DNA from: Actinomadura fibrosa
Lineage (GTDB): Bacteria; Actinomycetota; Actinomycetes; Streptosporangiales; Streptosporangiaceae
Direction of reading: 5' to 3'
DNA length: 64,000 bases
Assembly: GCF_900659615.1 (NCBI RefSeq)
Contig: NZ_CAACUY010000022.1
Span: forward strand, 1-64,000
A program made the translations under genes and the position numbers. Shown here piece by piece: positions 32,813 through 41,493 of this stretch. The notes beneath the pieces are model-generated. The model was not told the origin of the DNA. It saw nothing but the letters and a program-made list of their open reading frames with translations, and ran no database searches. The first letter of the stretch is position 1. Every line of letters begins with the position of its first letter.

Positions 32813-33763
32813 ATGGGCCTTGAATCCACGGACCTCAACCTGCTGGTGGCCCTGGAGGCCCTGCTGGTGCACCGCAACGTCACCCACGCGGGCGCCCAGC
32901 TGTCGACCAGCCAGTCCGCGATGAGCGGCTCGCTGGCCAGGCTCCGCCGCCACTTCAACGACGAACTCCTCGTCCGGGTGGGCCGCGAGTACCAGCTCAC
33001 GCCGCTCGCCGAACGGCTGCTGCCGACCGTCCAGGACACCCTCTGCAAGGCCGAGGAGGCGCTGTCGCTCACCCGGCGGTTCGACCCCTCGCAATGCAGG
33101 CAGCGGTTCTCCGTCGTCATGTCGGACTACATGATGTCGATCATGGTGGAGCCGTTGCTCGCCGCCATCGCCCGGGAGGCGCCGCACGCGCGGCTCGACC
33201 TGCACCCGCTGATCGTCGGGCAGCCGGAGAACGAGACCAACCTGCGCTGCCACGACGCGATGGTCCTGCCTCTCGGCTACGGGCTGCCGGGCATGAGCCG
33301 GCAGATCCTGCTCGACCGGTTCGTCTGCATCGTCGACCGCGACAATCCCCGCCTGCGCGACGGCGGGCTCGGCCTGGCCGACCTCGCCGAGATGCCGCAC
33401 GCCGCGGCCGCCCTCGGGTCGGGGACGCCCGCCGACCGGCAGCTGGAGGTCCTCGGAATCGACCGCCGGGTGCAGGCCAGCGCTCCCGGCTTCACCGTCC
33501 TGCCGTTCCTCGTCGCCGGCACCGGCATGGTCGCGCTCGTCCCGGAACGGCTCGCCGCCAAGTACACCTCCTTCACCCGCTGCGTGGCCGTCCCGACCCC
33601 GTTCCCGGACGTCCCGCTGGTCGAGGCCCTGTACTGGCACAAGAACCGGCATACCGACCCCGCCAACGCCTGGCTGCGGTCCATCATCCAGCGCATCGCC
33701 GCCGAGATGGACGGCGGCGTCGAGGGCGACGCGTCCGTCCGCGTGCTGAGCTCGGCGTCCTGA
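32813..33763 (+). CDS. LysR family transcriptional regulator
   Basis: The 316-residue protein begins LESTDLNLLVALEALLVHRNVTHAGAQLSTSQSAMSGSLARLRRHFNDELLVRVGREYQLTPLAERL, a NodD/NahR-type LysR helix-turn-helix. A co-inducer-binding domain follows (FSVVMSDYMMSIMVEPLLAAI). This branch of the family often senses aromatic compounds. It lies at the end of cluster A, separated by a terminator, and likely activates the divergent operons through the T-N11-A box at 27820. Confidence 0.9.
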   Translation: MGLESTDLNLLVALEALLVHRNVTHAGAQLSTSQSAMSGSLARLRRHFNDELLVRVGREYQLTPLAERLLPTVQDTLCKAEEALSLTRRFDPSQCRQRFSVVMSDYMMSIMVEPLLAAIAREAPHARLDLHPLIVGQPENETNLRCHDAMVLPLGYGLPGMSRQILLDRFVCIVDRDNPRLRDGGLGLADLAEMPHAAAALGSGTPADRQLEVLGIDRRVQASAPGFTVLPFLVAGTGMVALVPERLAAKYTSFTRCVAVPTPFPDVPLVEALYWHKNRHTDPANAWLRSIIQRIAAEMDGGVEGDASVRVLSSAS

Positions 33764-33769
33764 GACGGC

Positions 33770-33806
33770 GTGAAGGGGCCGGTCCGCGCGGGACCGGCCC
33801 CTTCAC
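33770..33806. terminator. Bidirectional terminator between lysR and MFS gene
   Basis: A perfect 16-bp stem (33770-33785 with 33791-33806) with a 5-nt loop lies between convergent stops at 33763 and 33815. Confidence 0.75.
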
Positions 33807-33814
33807 CGTTCGGG

Positions 33815-35359
33815 TCACGCCGCGGCGGGCTCCGCCTCGACGCCGGACTCCTGGTGACTGGAGTCCGGCCGGACCAGCACCATCGTGATCAGCGCGGCGG
33901 CCAGCGACGCGCACCCGCAGATCACCATGCCGAGGCTGAGCCCGTGCGCCAGCGCGTCCCGCGCCGCGTCCTGCGCCGCCTGCCCCACGTTCGGGACGTT
34001 CACCACCGCGAGCGGTCCGCCCGCCGCCTCCACCGCCGCACCGGGGCCGCTCAGCTTGCCGACCAGTGCCGACGACGCGGCGCCCATCGCCACCGAGCTG
34101 ATCACCGCTGGGCCGAGCGCCTGCCCGAACTCCCGGACCAGGCTGGTCGCGCCGCTCGCCATCCCGGTGAGCCGCACCGGGACGGCGTTGACCGCGGCGG
34201 CCGTCAGCGAGCTGACCACGAAGATGAACCCGACGCCGAGCAGCAGCACCGGGCCGAGGAACGCCACCAGCGACGTCGTGGTGATCGGCAGCGCCGCCAG
34301 CCAGAACTGGCCGGCCGCCATCGGCAGCAGCCCGCCGAGCAGCAGCCAGCGCGGGTTGGCCTGGCTGAGCAGCTTGCTCAGCACTCCCGCCAGCAGCAGC
34401 GGGACGATCTGCAGGATCACGAACGGCATCCCGGCGTCCAGCGCGCTGAGGTGCATGACCGCGCCGAGCCGGATGCTCACGCAGTAGGCGGTGCCGATGA
34501 AGCCCGCCATGCCGACCAGCGCGACGATCGCGGCGGCGGCGAACGACGGGATCCGCAGCAGCGACAGGTTCATCATCGGGGACGCCGACCGCAGCTCCGC
34601 GACGACGAAACCGGCCAGCGCGACGACCGCCACGACCAGCGCCGCGATGATCTCCGTCCTGCCCCAGCCCTGGTCGCCGCCCTGGATGACACCCCAGAGC
34701 AGCGCCGTCAGCGCGATCGCGATGGTGATCTGGCCGGGCCAGTCCAGCGAGCGGCCCTCCGGCGCCTTGGAGTCGGTGACCCAGCGGGCGCACACCGCCG
34801 CGACGATGAGGCCGAACACCACCAGCGGGACGAATACCCAGCGGAACTCCACCGCCGTGGCGATGCCGCCCGACATCAGCGGGCCCGCCGCGGACGCCAG
34901 CGAGATGCTCAGCGCCCAGCGCGACAGGGCCTTCGCCCGGTCCCGCGTGTCCGGGGTCGCCGCCGCGATCAACGCGAGGGACGAGGGGAACAGCGCTGCC
35001 GCGCCGACACCGGCGACGGCCTGCCCGAGCCACATCCACTCGATGCCCTGCGCGGTCGAGTTGATCAGTTCCCCGGCCGCCAGCACCACCGCGCCGAGGA
35101 CCAGCAGCCGCTTGCGGCCGAACATGTCCCCGACGACGCCGAAGTTCAGCTCCAGGATCGCGGTCGGCAGGATGAACGCCGACGTCACCCAGGCGACCTG
35201 CCCGCCGGACGCGCCGAACGCCGCGGTGATCTCTCCGTTGATCGGGGACGGAATGGTGATGCACATCTGCGCGATGGCCACCGCCAGGCAGCACGCGATG
35301 AGCGTGCCGCGATCCAGACTTGACGATTTCTCCTGAGCCGACACCGTTCTGCCTTTCAT
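33815..35359 (-). CDS. MFS transporter, DHA2 (14-TM drug/H+ antiporter) type
   Basis: The 514-residue protein has about fourteen hydrophobic helices and MFS motifs: GDMFGRKRLLVLGAVV (motif A) and WLGQAVAGVGAAALFPSSLALI (motif B/C-like). The C-terminus is Ala-rich. It may export or import the aromatic substrate or a toxic intermediate. The ATG at 35359 overlaps the VOC gene stop by 4 bp; a GTG five codons later is also possible. Last gene of an SDR-VOC-MFS operon. Confidence 0.88.
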   Translation of the reverse strand: MKGRTVSAQEKSSSLDRGTLIACCLAVAIAQMCITIPSPINGEITAAFGASGGQVAWVTSAFILPTAILELNFGVVGDMFGRKRLLVLGAVVLAAGELINSTAQGIEWMWLGQAVAGVGAAALFPSSLALIAAATPDTRDRAKALSRWALSISLASAAGPLMSGGIATAVEFRWVFVPLVVFGLIVAAVCARWVTDSKAPEGRSLDWPGQITIAIALTALLWGVIQGGDQGWGRTEIIAALVVAVVALAGFVVAELRSASPMMNLSLLRIPSFAAAAIVALVGMAGFIGTAYCVSIRLGAVMHLSALDAGMPFVILQIVPLLLAGVLSKLLSQANPRWLLLGGLLPMAAGQFWLAALPITTTSLVAFLGPVLLLGVGFIFVVSSLTAAAVNAVPVRLTGMASGATSLVREFGQALGPAVISSVAMGAASSALVGKLSGPGAAVEAAGGPLAVVNVPNVGQAAQDAARDALAHGLSLGMVICGCASLAAALITMVLVRPDSSHQESGVEAEPAAA

Positions 35360-35769
35360 GCAGGGGAGGGCGCGATCAATTCGATGAGATTTCCTTCGGG
35401 ATCGGCCACCCACGCCATCCGGAAACCCGGCTCCGGGGACGGGCGGGGCGCCATGACGTCGCGCGCCCCATGGGCGACCAGAGCCGCGTGCACACCATCC
35501 AGGTCGACGACTCTGAGAGCGAAATGCCCATACCCCTCGGTAAGGGCGGCCGCCAATGGATCGGCGGGACGCGGCCCGGGCACCGAACCCGGCCGCGCGA
35601 GCAGTTCGATGCGGTAGCCGTGCGAACTTTCCAGCACGATCCCGGAAAGCCGGGGCCCGTCCAGCGTGAACTCGAAGACCGGGCGGAGCCCGAAGGCGGC
35701 GGTGTACCAGGCGGTCGCGGCGGGCAGGTCCCGCACGTTGACGCCGACGTGATCGAACCGGGCGTCCAC
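35356..35769 (-). CDS. VOC (glyoxalase/bleomycin resistance) family protein
   Basis: The 137-residue single VOC unit begins VDARFDHVGVNVRDLPAATAWYTAAFG and ends FRMAWVADPEGNLIELI. Metal positions (His in FDHVGV, Glu in NLIELI, His in GYGHFALRV) fit a metal-dependent lyase or isomerase. The GTG start lies 1 bp after the stop of the SDR gene. Its substrate is unknown but it belongs to cluster A by operon context. Confidence 0.82.
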   Translation of the reverse strand: MDARFDHVGVNVRDLPAATAWYTAAFGLRPVFEFTLDGPRLSGIVLESSHGYRIELLARPGSVPGPRPADPLAAALTEGYGHFALRVVDLDGVHAALVAHGARDVMAPRPSPEPGFRMAWVADPEGNLIELIAPSPA

Positions 35770-35770
35770 G

Positions 35771-36538
35771 TCAGCCCGCCATCGCGCTGTCGCCGCCGTC
35801 CACCATGAGGTTGGCGCCGTTGACGAACGCGGCCTCGTCCGAGCACAGGAACGCCGCCGCGCGGGCGATGTCCTCAGGCGTTCCGACACGGCCGGAAGGG
35901 ATGCGTTCCTCCAGGTGGGCCCGGGGGCCGTCCGGGTCGTCGAGGAAGGGAGCGGTCGCGGGCGTGCGGGTCATGCCGGGGGAGATCGCGTTGACGCGGA
36001 CGCCGTGCGGCGCGCCGGCGGCGCACAGGTGCCGGGTCATCGCGAGGACCCCGCCCTTCGCCGCGCCGTGCGGCACCATCGGCATGAACGGGGCGCCCCG
36101 CACGGCGGCGACCGACGCGACGTTGAGCACGGCCCCGCCGCTTTCGATCAGATGCGGCCATGCCGCGCGCGTGCAGAAATAGGGGATGTCGAGCTCGTTC
36201 CTGATCGTGAAGTACCAGTCTTCGGCAGGCATCTCGGCGAACGGCCCGTTCCGCAGGGCAGAGGCATTGTTATAGAGGATGTCGATTCCGCCGAGCGCCG
36301 CGACGCCCGCCGCGACCCATTTCCCGGCGCCCTCCTCCGTGGAAAGGTCGACCGGCGCGAGCGACTCCATGAGGCCGCCCGCCTTCCGCACCAGACGGAC
36401 CGTCTCTTCAGCGGACGCGCAGTCGATGTCGCAGCCGAACACGCTGGCGCCCTCGGCCGCGAAGACCAGCGCAGCCGCCCGGCCGATTCCCGCGCCCGTC
36501 CCACTGATCAATGCCCTTTTCCCGGCGAGTCGTCCCAT
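35771..36538 (-). CDS. SDR family protein with His in place of the catalytic Tyr
   Basis: The 255-residue protein has a normal SDR cofactor motif (ALISGTGAGIGRAAALVFAAEGASVFGCDID), DILYNNASALRNG, VASVAAVRGAPF and the end NGANLMVDGG. The active-site segment reads PMVPHGAAKGGV: His157 occupies the place of the Tyr in Tyr-x-x-x-Lys, while Lys161 is kept. Activity may be altered, non-reductive or use His as acid/base. ATG at 36538 follows GAAGGAA. It heads the SDR-VOC-MFS operon. Confidence 0.85.
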   Translation of the reverse strand: MGRLAGKRALISGTGAGIGRAAALVFAAEGASVFGCDIDCASAEETVRLVRKAGGLMESLAPVDLSTEEGAGKWVAAGVAALGGIDILYNNASALRNGPFAEMPAEDWYFTIRNELDIPYFCTRAAWPHLIESGGAVLNVASVAAVRGAPFMPMVPHGAAKGGVLAMTRHLCAAGAPHGVRVNAISPGMTRTPATAPFLDDPDGPRAHLEERIPSGRVGTPEDIARAAAFLCSDEAAFVNGANLMVDGGDSAMAG

Positions 36539-36658
36539 GGTTTCCTTCGTCCGTTGCCGTGCGGTCGCCCGACTGTATGGACGACGTGACGCAGGACACA
36601 AGACGCGCCCGGCAATTGCGTCATCGCCCCTTTGGATGCCTGCCATTGGCCGCCGCAA

Positions 36659-37387
36659 TCAGCGGTGAGCCGCTGCCGGCCGGGCGTGGCCGAACCAGTG
36701 GAGGATCTCCAGTGCCAGGGCGACGTTGAGCGTCTGGCCGATCAGCGGCTGGGGGAGGAGGCCCTCAGCGCGGGTGAGGCGGCTGAGGACCGTGTTGCGG
36801 TGCAGGTAGAGGGCTCGGGCGGTGGCGGCGGCGTTGCCGTGGTGGACGAGGTGGCGGGCGGCTCTGGTCTGCTGGGTGGCGAGGACCACGGCCTGCGTCC
36901 GTTCGTAGTCGGTGATGTGGCAGGGGGCCGCGGGATTCTCCGCCAGACGGCGGGTGTCCTGGGCGGTGGAGTGGCTGTGCCGGAAGCCGTCGGCGCCCGG
37001 CACGGTGGCGCCGATCGCGACGCGGACGTCGGGAAGGCGGCCCAGGGCCGCCTCAAGGACGGCGGGGTCGGGGTGGTGGACGGTCGGGAGCCAGAGCCAC
37101 AGGGTGGCGGGGTCGGCCAGCACGGCGAGGGGGCGGCGGCCCCTGAAAGCGGGCACGGAGGTGGCCAGCACGTGGGCGATGTCCTCCAGGTCGCCGGGCT
37201 GCGGGGCGGGGTGGGTGCTGTGGATGACGGCGGCAGGGCGTTCGCGGGCGATGACGGCGGTCACGGCGGCCAGCGCGGTGTCGACGTGGTCCGACAGGGA
37301 CCGCGAGGTGAGGTCCAGGAGTTCGCGCAGCTCGCCGGGGTCGTCGGTGAGGGTGAACGCGATCGCCATCCAGTGCCGCCAAGCCAC
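36659..37387 (-). pseudogene. PucR-type regulator, 5'-truncated
   Basis: The C-terminal 240 residues of a PucR/CdaR-type regulator are intact, ending in the DNA-binding segment ALYLHRNTVLSRLTRAEGLLPQPLIGQTLNVALALEILHWFG. The frame is open upstream to a stop near 37490 and encodes TIRDLVHRGLGDRALHAYRVGQN, recognisably family-like, but has no ATG or GTG before the GTG at 37387. The normal N-terminal domain is missing and lipase-like sequence on the other strand takes its place. It may still be expressed as a short DNA-binding protein. Confidence 0.6.
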
Positions 37388-37473
37388 GTTCTGTCCGACC
37401 CGGTAGGCGTGCAGTGCGCGGTCCCCCAGGCCCCGGTGGACGAGATCCCGGATGGTGGTGGGGGTGGCGGGCC

Positions 37474-37818
37474 ATGTGCACCTGCACAGTCAACGATTTC
37501 ACCGCCGCTCCCGCCCACGCCGACTACCCCGTCGGCGGCCTCGGCACCGCGCTGATCAACTTCACCGTCAGCCCCGACCGCGTCGCCGGCGCCAACAACT
37601 GGAACTGCACGCCCAGCGCGGCCCACCCCACCCCGGTCGTCCTCGTCCACGCCACCTTCGTCAACCTCGGCATGAACTGGGTGACCCTGTCCCCGACGCT
37701 GGCCAACGCCGGCTACTGCGTCTACGCCTTCAACTACGGCCAGACGCTCGTGTCGGCCGGACGGATCGGCGGCCTGGGCGACATCGCCGACTCGGCCAAG
37801 ACGCTGCGGAACTTCGTC
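37474..37818 (+). pseudogene. Secreted lipase/esterase fragment
   Basis: The frame encodes the front part of an actinomycete triacylglycerol lipase: YPVGGLGTALINFTVSP, GANNWNCTPSAAHPTPVVLVHATFVNLGMNWVTLSP, AGYCVYAFNYGQ and GLGDIADSAKTLRNFVEQV. The oxyanion motif is VHATF rather than VHGTF. It ends before the GHSQGG nucleophile, and the signal-peptide region is absent, so it is non-functional. Another coding-like scrap (about 37825-37983, one frame over) follows, ending in RTVAVVGSTPAANHRSTF. Confidence 0.65.
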
Positions 37819-37986
37819 GAGCAGGTCCACCCGCGACCACACCGAGCAGATCATCGCCTCGCGCCCGCTCAAGACCGTCATCGACGGTCAGCATCTGGCC
37901 TGCACCGCCGTCCACGCCTTCTCCGTGGGCCGCACCGTCGCGGTGGTCGGCTCCACGCCGGCCGCAAACCACCGCTCAACTTTTAG

Positions 37987-38004
37987 TTGACACATGGAGA
38001 GAAA
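37987..38004 (+). promoter_or_regulatory. Shared cluster B motif, copy 1
   Basis: TTGACACATGGAGAGAAA lies 66 bp before the SDR start at 38070. It differs at one base from the copy at 39653-39670 and shares its core with 39580-39592. No -10 follows at 17 bp, so it is more likely an operator than a -35. Confidence 0.5.
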
Positions 38005-38069
38005 ATCGTCCATCGTGGCCGGGGCCGCGTGAACCGGCCACCCCCTGCCACCGGACTCTGGAGAACCCC

Positions 38070-38882
38070 ATGAACGCCCCCAGCGCACTCAAGACCGCCG
38101 CTTGGCGGCGCGCCCTGGTCACCGGCGCCTCCGCTGGCATCGGAGAGGCTTTCGCCCGCCGACTGGCCGCCCAGGGAGCCGACCTGGTCCTCGTCGCCCG
38201 CGACGAGGCACGGCTGCAGGCCCTGGCCGACGACCTCAAGGCGGCGCACCGGATACAGGTGCAGGTCCTGGCCGCTGATCTGCTCGATTCCCAGGGCGCC
38301 GCTACGGTGGCCGAACGACTGGCGGCCGAACCCGAGATCGACCTGCTGGTGAACAACGCCGGCATGGGCTCCAAGGGCGCCTTCACCGAACTCCCGCTGG
38401 CCGCCGAGCTGCGCCAGGTCGAACTCAACGTGGGCGCGCTGGTGCACCTCACCCATGCGGCCCTCGGCGCGATGACGCGGCGGCACCGCGGCACCGTCAT
38501 CAACGTGTCGTCGATCTCCGGACTGCAACCGGTCCCGACCATGGCCACCTACGGCGGCACCAAGGCGTTCGTCACCAGCTTCTCCGAGGCACTGCGCGAG
38601 GAGGTCCGGGGAAGCGGCGTCGACATCTGCGTCGTCCTGCCCGGCTATGTGAAGACCGAGTTCCTGGACCGGACCGGCAACCCCGAGGGGTTCGGCCCGG
38701 TCCCCGACTTCGCCTGGCTCGCCCCCGACCGGGTGGCCGCCGACGCCCTGGACGACGCGCGCCGCCGCCGGATGTACTCCGTGGCCGGGTTCGGGTACCG
38801 GGTGGTCGCCGGGCTGATGGGCATCGCCCCCCGGCACGCGCTGCGCCGGTACGCGGGCCTGGCCGCCAGGCATCACAAGTGA
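38070..38882 (+). CDS. Short-chain dehydrogenase/reductase (SDR)
   Basis: The 270-residue protein has RALVTGASAGIGEAFARRLAAQGADLVLVARDEARL (NADP-type), DLLVNNAGMGSKGAF, VINVSSISGLQPVPTMATYGGTKAFV with Ser-Tyr-Lys and VLPGYVKTEFLDR. A C-terminal amphipathic extension (RVVAGLMGIAPRHALRRYAGL) suggests membrane association. It converges on the TetR gene, whose motif it shares upstream. Confidence 0.88.
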   Translation: MNAPSALKTAAWRRALVTGASAGIGEAFARRLAAQGADLVLVARDEARLQALADDLKAAHRIQVQVLAADLLDSQGAATVAERLAAEPEIDLLVNNAGMGSKGAFTELPLAAELRQVELNVGALVHLTHAALGAMTRRHRGTVINVSSISGLQPVPTMATYGGTKAFVTSFSEALREEVRGSGVDICVVLPGYVKTEFLDRTGNPEGFGPVPDFAWLAPDRVAADALDDARRRRMYSVAGFGYRVVAGLMGIAPRHALRRYAGLAARHHK

Positions 38883-38909
38883 GACGGCCGCAGCCGGGAG
38901 CGACCCTCC

Positions 38910-39554
38910 TCAGAGCCCGAGGGTGCGCAGGAGTATCGACGCCATGTGGTCGGCGTAGACCTCGGGATCGAGCGGGCCGTCGGCGGCATTGAAGCGATCC
39001 GACAGTCCCTTGAGCGTGAACGGGGCCGCCGCACCATGCGCGGTCAAGAAGAACAGCTCGCGGCCGGAGATCGGCGACACCTCGCTCGGCCGGCTGATGA
39101 GGGCCGCCCGGCGCAGCGGCTCGACGGTCGGCTCGATGTACCGATCGAACACGTAGTCCAGGCGCTGCGAGCCGGTGATGCCAAGGGTGTTCATGAGCCG
39201 GACCAGCTCGGGGCGCTCGAAGGAGGCCAGCAGGAAGGCCCGCAACCCGTTGCGCAGGGCGTCGAGGTCGGTCCGCGGCTCGGGCCAACGGGTCAGGTGC
39301 CGGGCCATCGCCTCGGACAGACCGCCGAAGCCGTGGTCGACCGCGGCGTAGAACAGCTGCTCCTTGGACCCGAACCGCTGGTTCAACGTGCCGTGGCTGA
39401 GCCCGAGGTCGCGCCCCAGGGACCTGATCGACATCGCCTCGTAACCCGCTGAGGCGAACGCCGCCAGCGCGGCGGAGAGGATCACCGCATCCTCGTGCAG
39501 TTGGGGCCGGCCCCGTCCTGGCCTCGCCTTGCCCTCAGCGTCGGTCACGGCCAT
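38910..39554 (-). CDS. TetR family transcriptional regulator of cluster B
   Basis: The 214-residue protein has GRGRPQLHEDAVILSAALAAFASAGYEAMSIRSLGRDLGLSHGTLNQRFGSKEQLFYAAV, a TetR helix-turn-helix, then a ligand-binding domain. The ATG at 39554 (MAVTDAEGKARPG) is chosen over an upstream in-frame start that would cover the divergent promoter region. It is divergent to the flavin monooxygenase operon; copies of the TTGACAC motif sit on both sides of the 125-bp gap, suggesting it is the cluster B repressor. Confidence 0.87.
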   Translation of the reverse strand: MAVTDAEGKARPGRGRPQLHEDAVILSAALAAFASAGYEAMSIRSLGRDLGLSHGTLNQRFGSKEQLFYAAVDHGFGGLSEAMARHLTRWPEPRTDLDALRNGLRAFLLASFERPELVRLMNTLGITGSQRLDYVFDRYIEPTVEPLRRAALISRPSEVSPISGRELFFLTAHGAAAPFTLKGLSDRFNAADGPLDPEVYADHMASILLRTLGL

Positions 39555-39579
39555 GGCCGAGACCCTACCACCGCAGTTC

Positions 39580-39592
39580 TTGACACCTGGAT
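39580..39592 (+). promoter_or_regulatory. Shared cluster B motif, short copy
   Basis: TTGACACCTGGAT shares the TTGACAC-N-TGGA core with the copies at 37987 and 39653. It lies 26 bp upstream of the TetR start, in the opposite orientation to that gene. Confidence 0.4.
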
Positions 39593-39652
39593 GGGCGGCT
39601 GACCGGCCCTGACGTGGGTTTCGGCTGCGTGAAGAATCCACCACCAAATTTA

Positions 39653-39670
39653 TTGACACTTGGAGAGAAA
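39653..39670 (+). promoter_or_regulatory. Shared cluster B motif, copy 2
   Basis: TTGACACTTGGAGAGAAA lies 10 bp before the monooxygenase ATG at 39680 and merges into its ribosome binding site. It is nearly identical to the copy before the SDR gene. Confidence 0.5.
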
Positions 39671-39679
39671 GAGGGTTCC

Positions 39680-41485
39680 ATGCGTCCCATGGACATGAAA
39701 GTGACCGCTGACACCCCCGGGCGGATCGAGGTCGAGGTCCTGATCGTGGGCGGCGGCGGCGCAGGTCTGACCGCGTCGATGCTGCTGGCGCGGATGGGCG
39801 TCGACACCCTCCTGGTGAGCGCGCTGCCCCAGACCTCCGTGCAGCCCAAGGCGCACGTGCTCAACCAGCGGGCCATGGAGATCCTCGACATCTGCGGCGC
39901 CGCCGACGACGTCTACGCGATCGGGACGCCGCCCGAACAGCTCAGCCACACCGCGTTCTACGCCGGGTTCGCCGGCCGCCCCGACGCGGGCCGGATGCTG
40001 TACAAGCAGGAGTGCTGGGGTGGCGGCGGCGCCGATCCGGACTGGGTGGCCGCCAGCCCGAAGCTGACGACGAACCTGCCGCAGATCCGGCTGGAGCCGA
40101 TCCTCAAAGCCCACGCCGAACGGCTCTCCCCGGGCCGGATCCGGTTCCACCACGAGGTCGTCGAGGTCACCGACACCGGCGACGGCGTGCTCGCGCAGGT
40201 CGTCGACCACGGGAGCGGGACCCGGTACGAGGTCGCGGCCCAGTGGCTGCTGGCATGCGACGGCGGCCGCACGATCGGCCCGGCCGCCGGCATCGAACTG
40301 GAGGGGGTCACCGATCTGGTCCGTACCGCCACGACTTACCTCAGCACCGACTTGTCCGGCTTCACCGGCGACCCGGACGTGCTGCTGCGCTGGGTGCTGT
40401 GCCCGGAGATGGCCAAGCTGGTGGTGATGGCGCCGATGGGCCCGACCCGCTGGGGGCCCGACAGCGAGGAGTGGGTGGTCCACCTCAACTACGCCATGGA
40501 CGACCAGCGGGCCTTCGACGATGAGGCGGTGCTCACCGACCTGCGGGCCGCGCTCGGGATCGGCGACCACCCGCTCCAGGTGCACCTTGTCACCCGCTGG
40601 ACGATCGGCGGCGTGCTGGCCGACAGGTTCAAAGCCGGGCGGATCCTCCTGGCCGGAGACGCCGCCCACAAGCACCCGCCCACCGGCGGGTTGGGCCTGA
40701 CCAGTGCCATGCACGACGTCCACAACCTCGCCTGGAAGCTCGCGCACGTCGTGCGCGGCACCGCAGGCGAGGGACTGCTGGACACCTACGAGGTCGAACG
40801 GCGCCCGGTCGACGCCCGCAACGTGCAGCGGTCGCTGGAGAACGCGCTGGGTTACATGGCGCTCGCCGAGACGCTCGGTGTCGAGGACCAGGACGCGAGC
40901 CCCGCGGAGCGCTGGGCCCGGCTGGCCCGGCTGTGGAGCGGTGACCCCGCCGACGCCGACTTCCGCCGCACCGCCCTGGAGATCATGGCCGCGCAGTCGC
41001 AGGAGTTCCACGAGCACGACGTCGAGTACGGCTACCGGCACGCCTCGGCCGCCGTGATCCCCGACGGCAGCCCCGAACCGGCCGAGCACGACTTCCGGAT
41101 CTTCATTCCCTCCACCCGGCCCGGCCACCCGCTGCCGCACGCCTGGGTCGAGGACGACCGGTTCGAACGCCGCTCCACCCTCGACCTGGTGGCACCCGAC
41201 CGGTTCACGGTGATCGCCGGTGAGGACGGGCAGGCGTGGTGCGCCGCCGTCGCCAAGGTCGCCGCCGAACTCGGCATCGACATCGACGCCTACACCATCG
41301 GCCACGCCCGCGGCGACCTGCGCGACCCGCGCCTGCGCTGGCAGCGGGTCCGCGAGTACGGCCCCGAGGGCGCCGTGCTGGTGCGGCCCGACCGGTGCAT
41401 CGCCTACCGCTCGACGGGCGCCGCCGCCGATCCGGTCGCCGAATTGCGCACGGCCCTGTCCGCCATCCTCGCCTGCACCCCTTGA
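39680..41485 (+). CDS. FAD-dependent aromatic hydroxylase (class A)
   Basis: The 601-residue protein is a PHBH/phenol-hydroxylase-type flavoprotein: VEVLIVGGGGAGLTASMLLARMGVDTLLV, AQWLLACDGGRTIGPAAGIELEG and RILLAGDAAHKHPPTGGLGLTSAMHDVHNLAWKLA. A C-terminal thioredoxin-like domain (residues 490-600) matches the 2,4-dichlorophenol-hydroxylase-like group. It would hydroxylate a phenol to a catechol with NADPH and O2, feeding the extradiol dioxygenase encoded next. First gene of the cluster B operon. Confidence 0.9.
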   Translation: MRPMDMKVTADTPGRIEVEVLIVGGGGAGLTASMLLARMGVDTLLVSALPQTSVQPKAHVLNQRAMEILDICGAADDVYAIGTPPEQLSHTAFYAGFAGRPDAGRMLYKQECWGGGGADPDWVAASPKLTTNLPQIRLEPILKAHAERLSPGRIRFHHEVVEVTDTGDGVLAQVVDHGSGTRYEVAAQWLLACDGGRTIGPAAGIELEGVTDLVRTATTYLSTDLSGFTGDPDVLLRWVLCPEMAKLVVMAPMGPTRWGPDSEEWVVHLNYAMDDQRAFDDEAVLTDLRAALGIGDHPLQVHLVTRWTIGGVLADRFKAGRILLAGDAAHKHPPTGGLGLTSAMHDVHNLAWKLAHVVRGTAGEGLLDTYEVERRPVDARNVQRSLENALGYMALAETLGVEDQDASPAERWARLARLWSGDPADADFRRTALEIMAAQSQEFHEHDVEYGYRHASAAVIPDGSPEPAEHDFRIFIPSTRPGHPLPHAWVEDDRFERRSTLDLVAPDRFTVIAGEDGQAWCAAVAKVAAELGIDIDAYTIGHARGDLRDPRLRWQRVREYGPEGAVLVRPDRCIAYRSTGAAADPVAELRTALSAILACTP

Positions 41486-41493
41486 GGAGCACA

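Noticed and set aside
37987..38010. TTGACA as a -35 promoter element
   Set aside because: No -10-like hexamer follows at 16-19 bp in either long copy; conservation of the downstream TGGAGAGAAA suggests a protein site.
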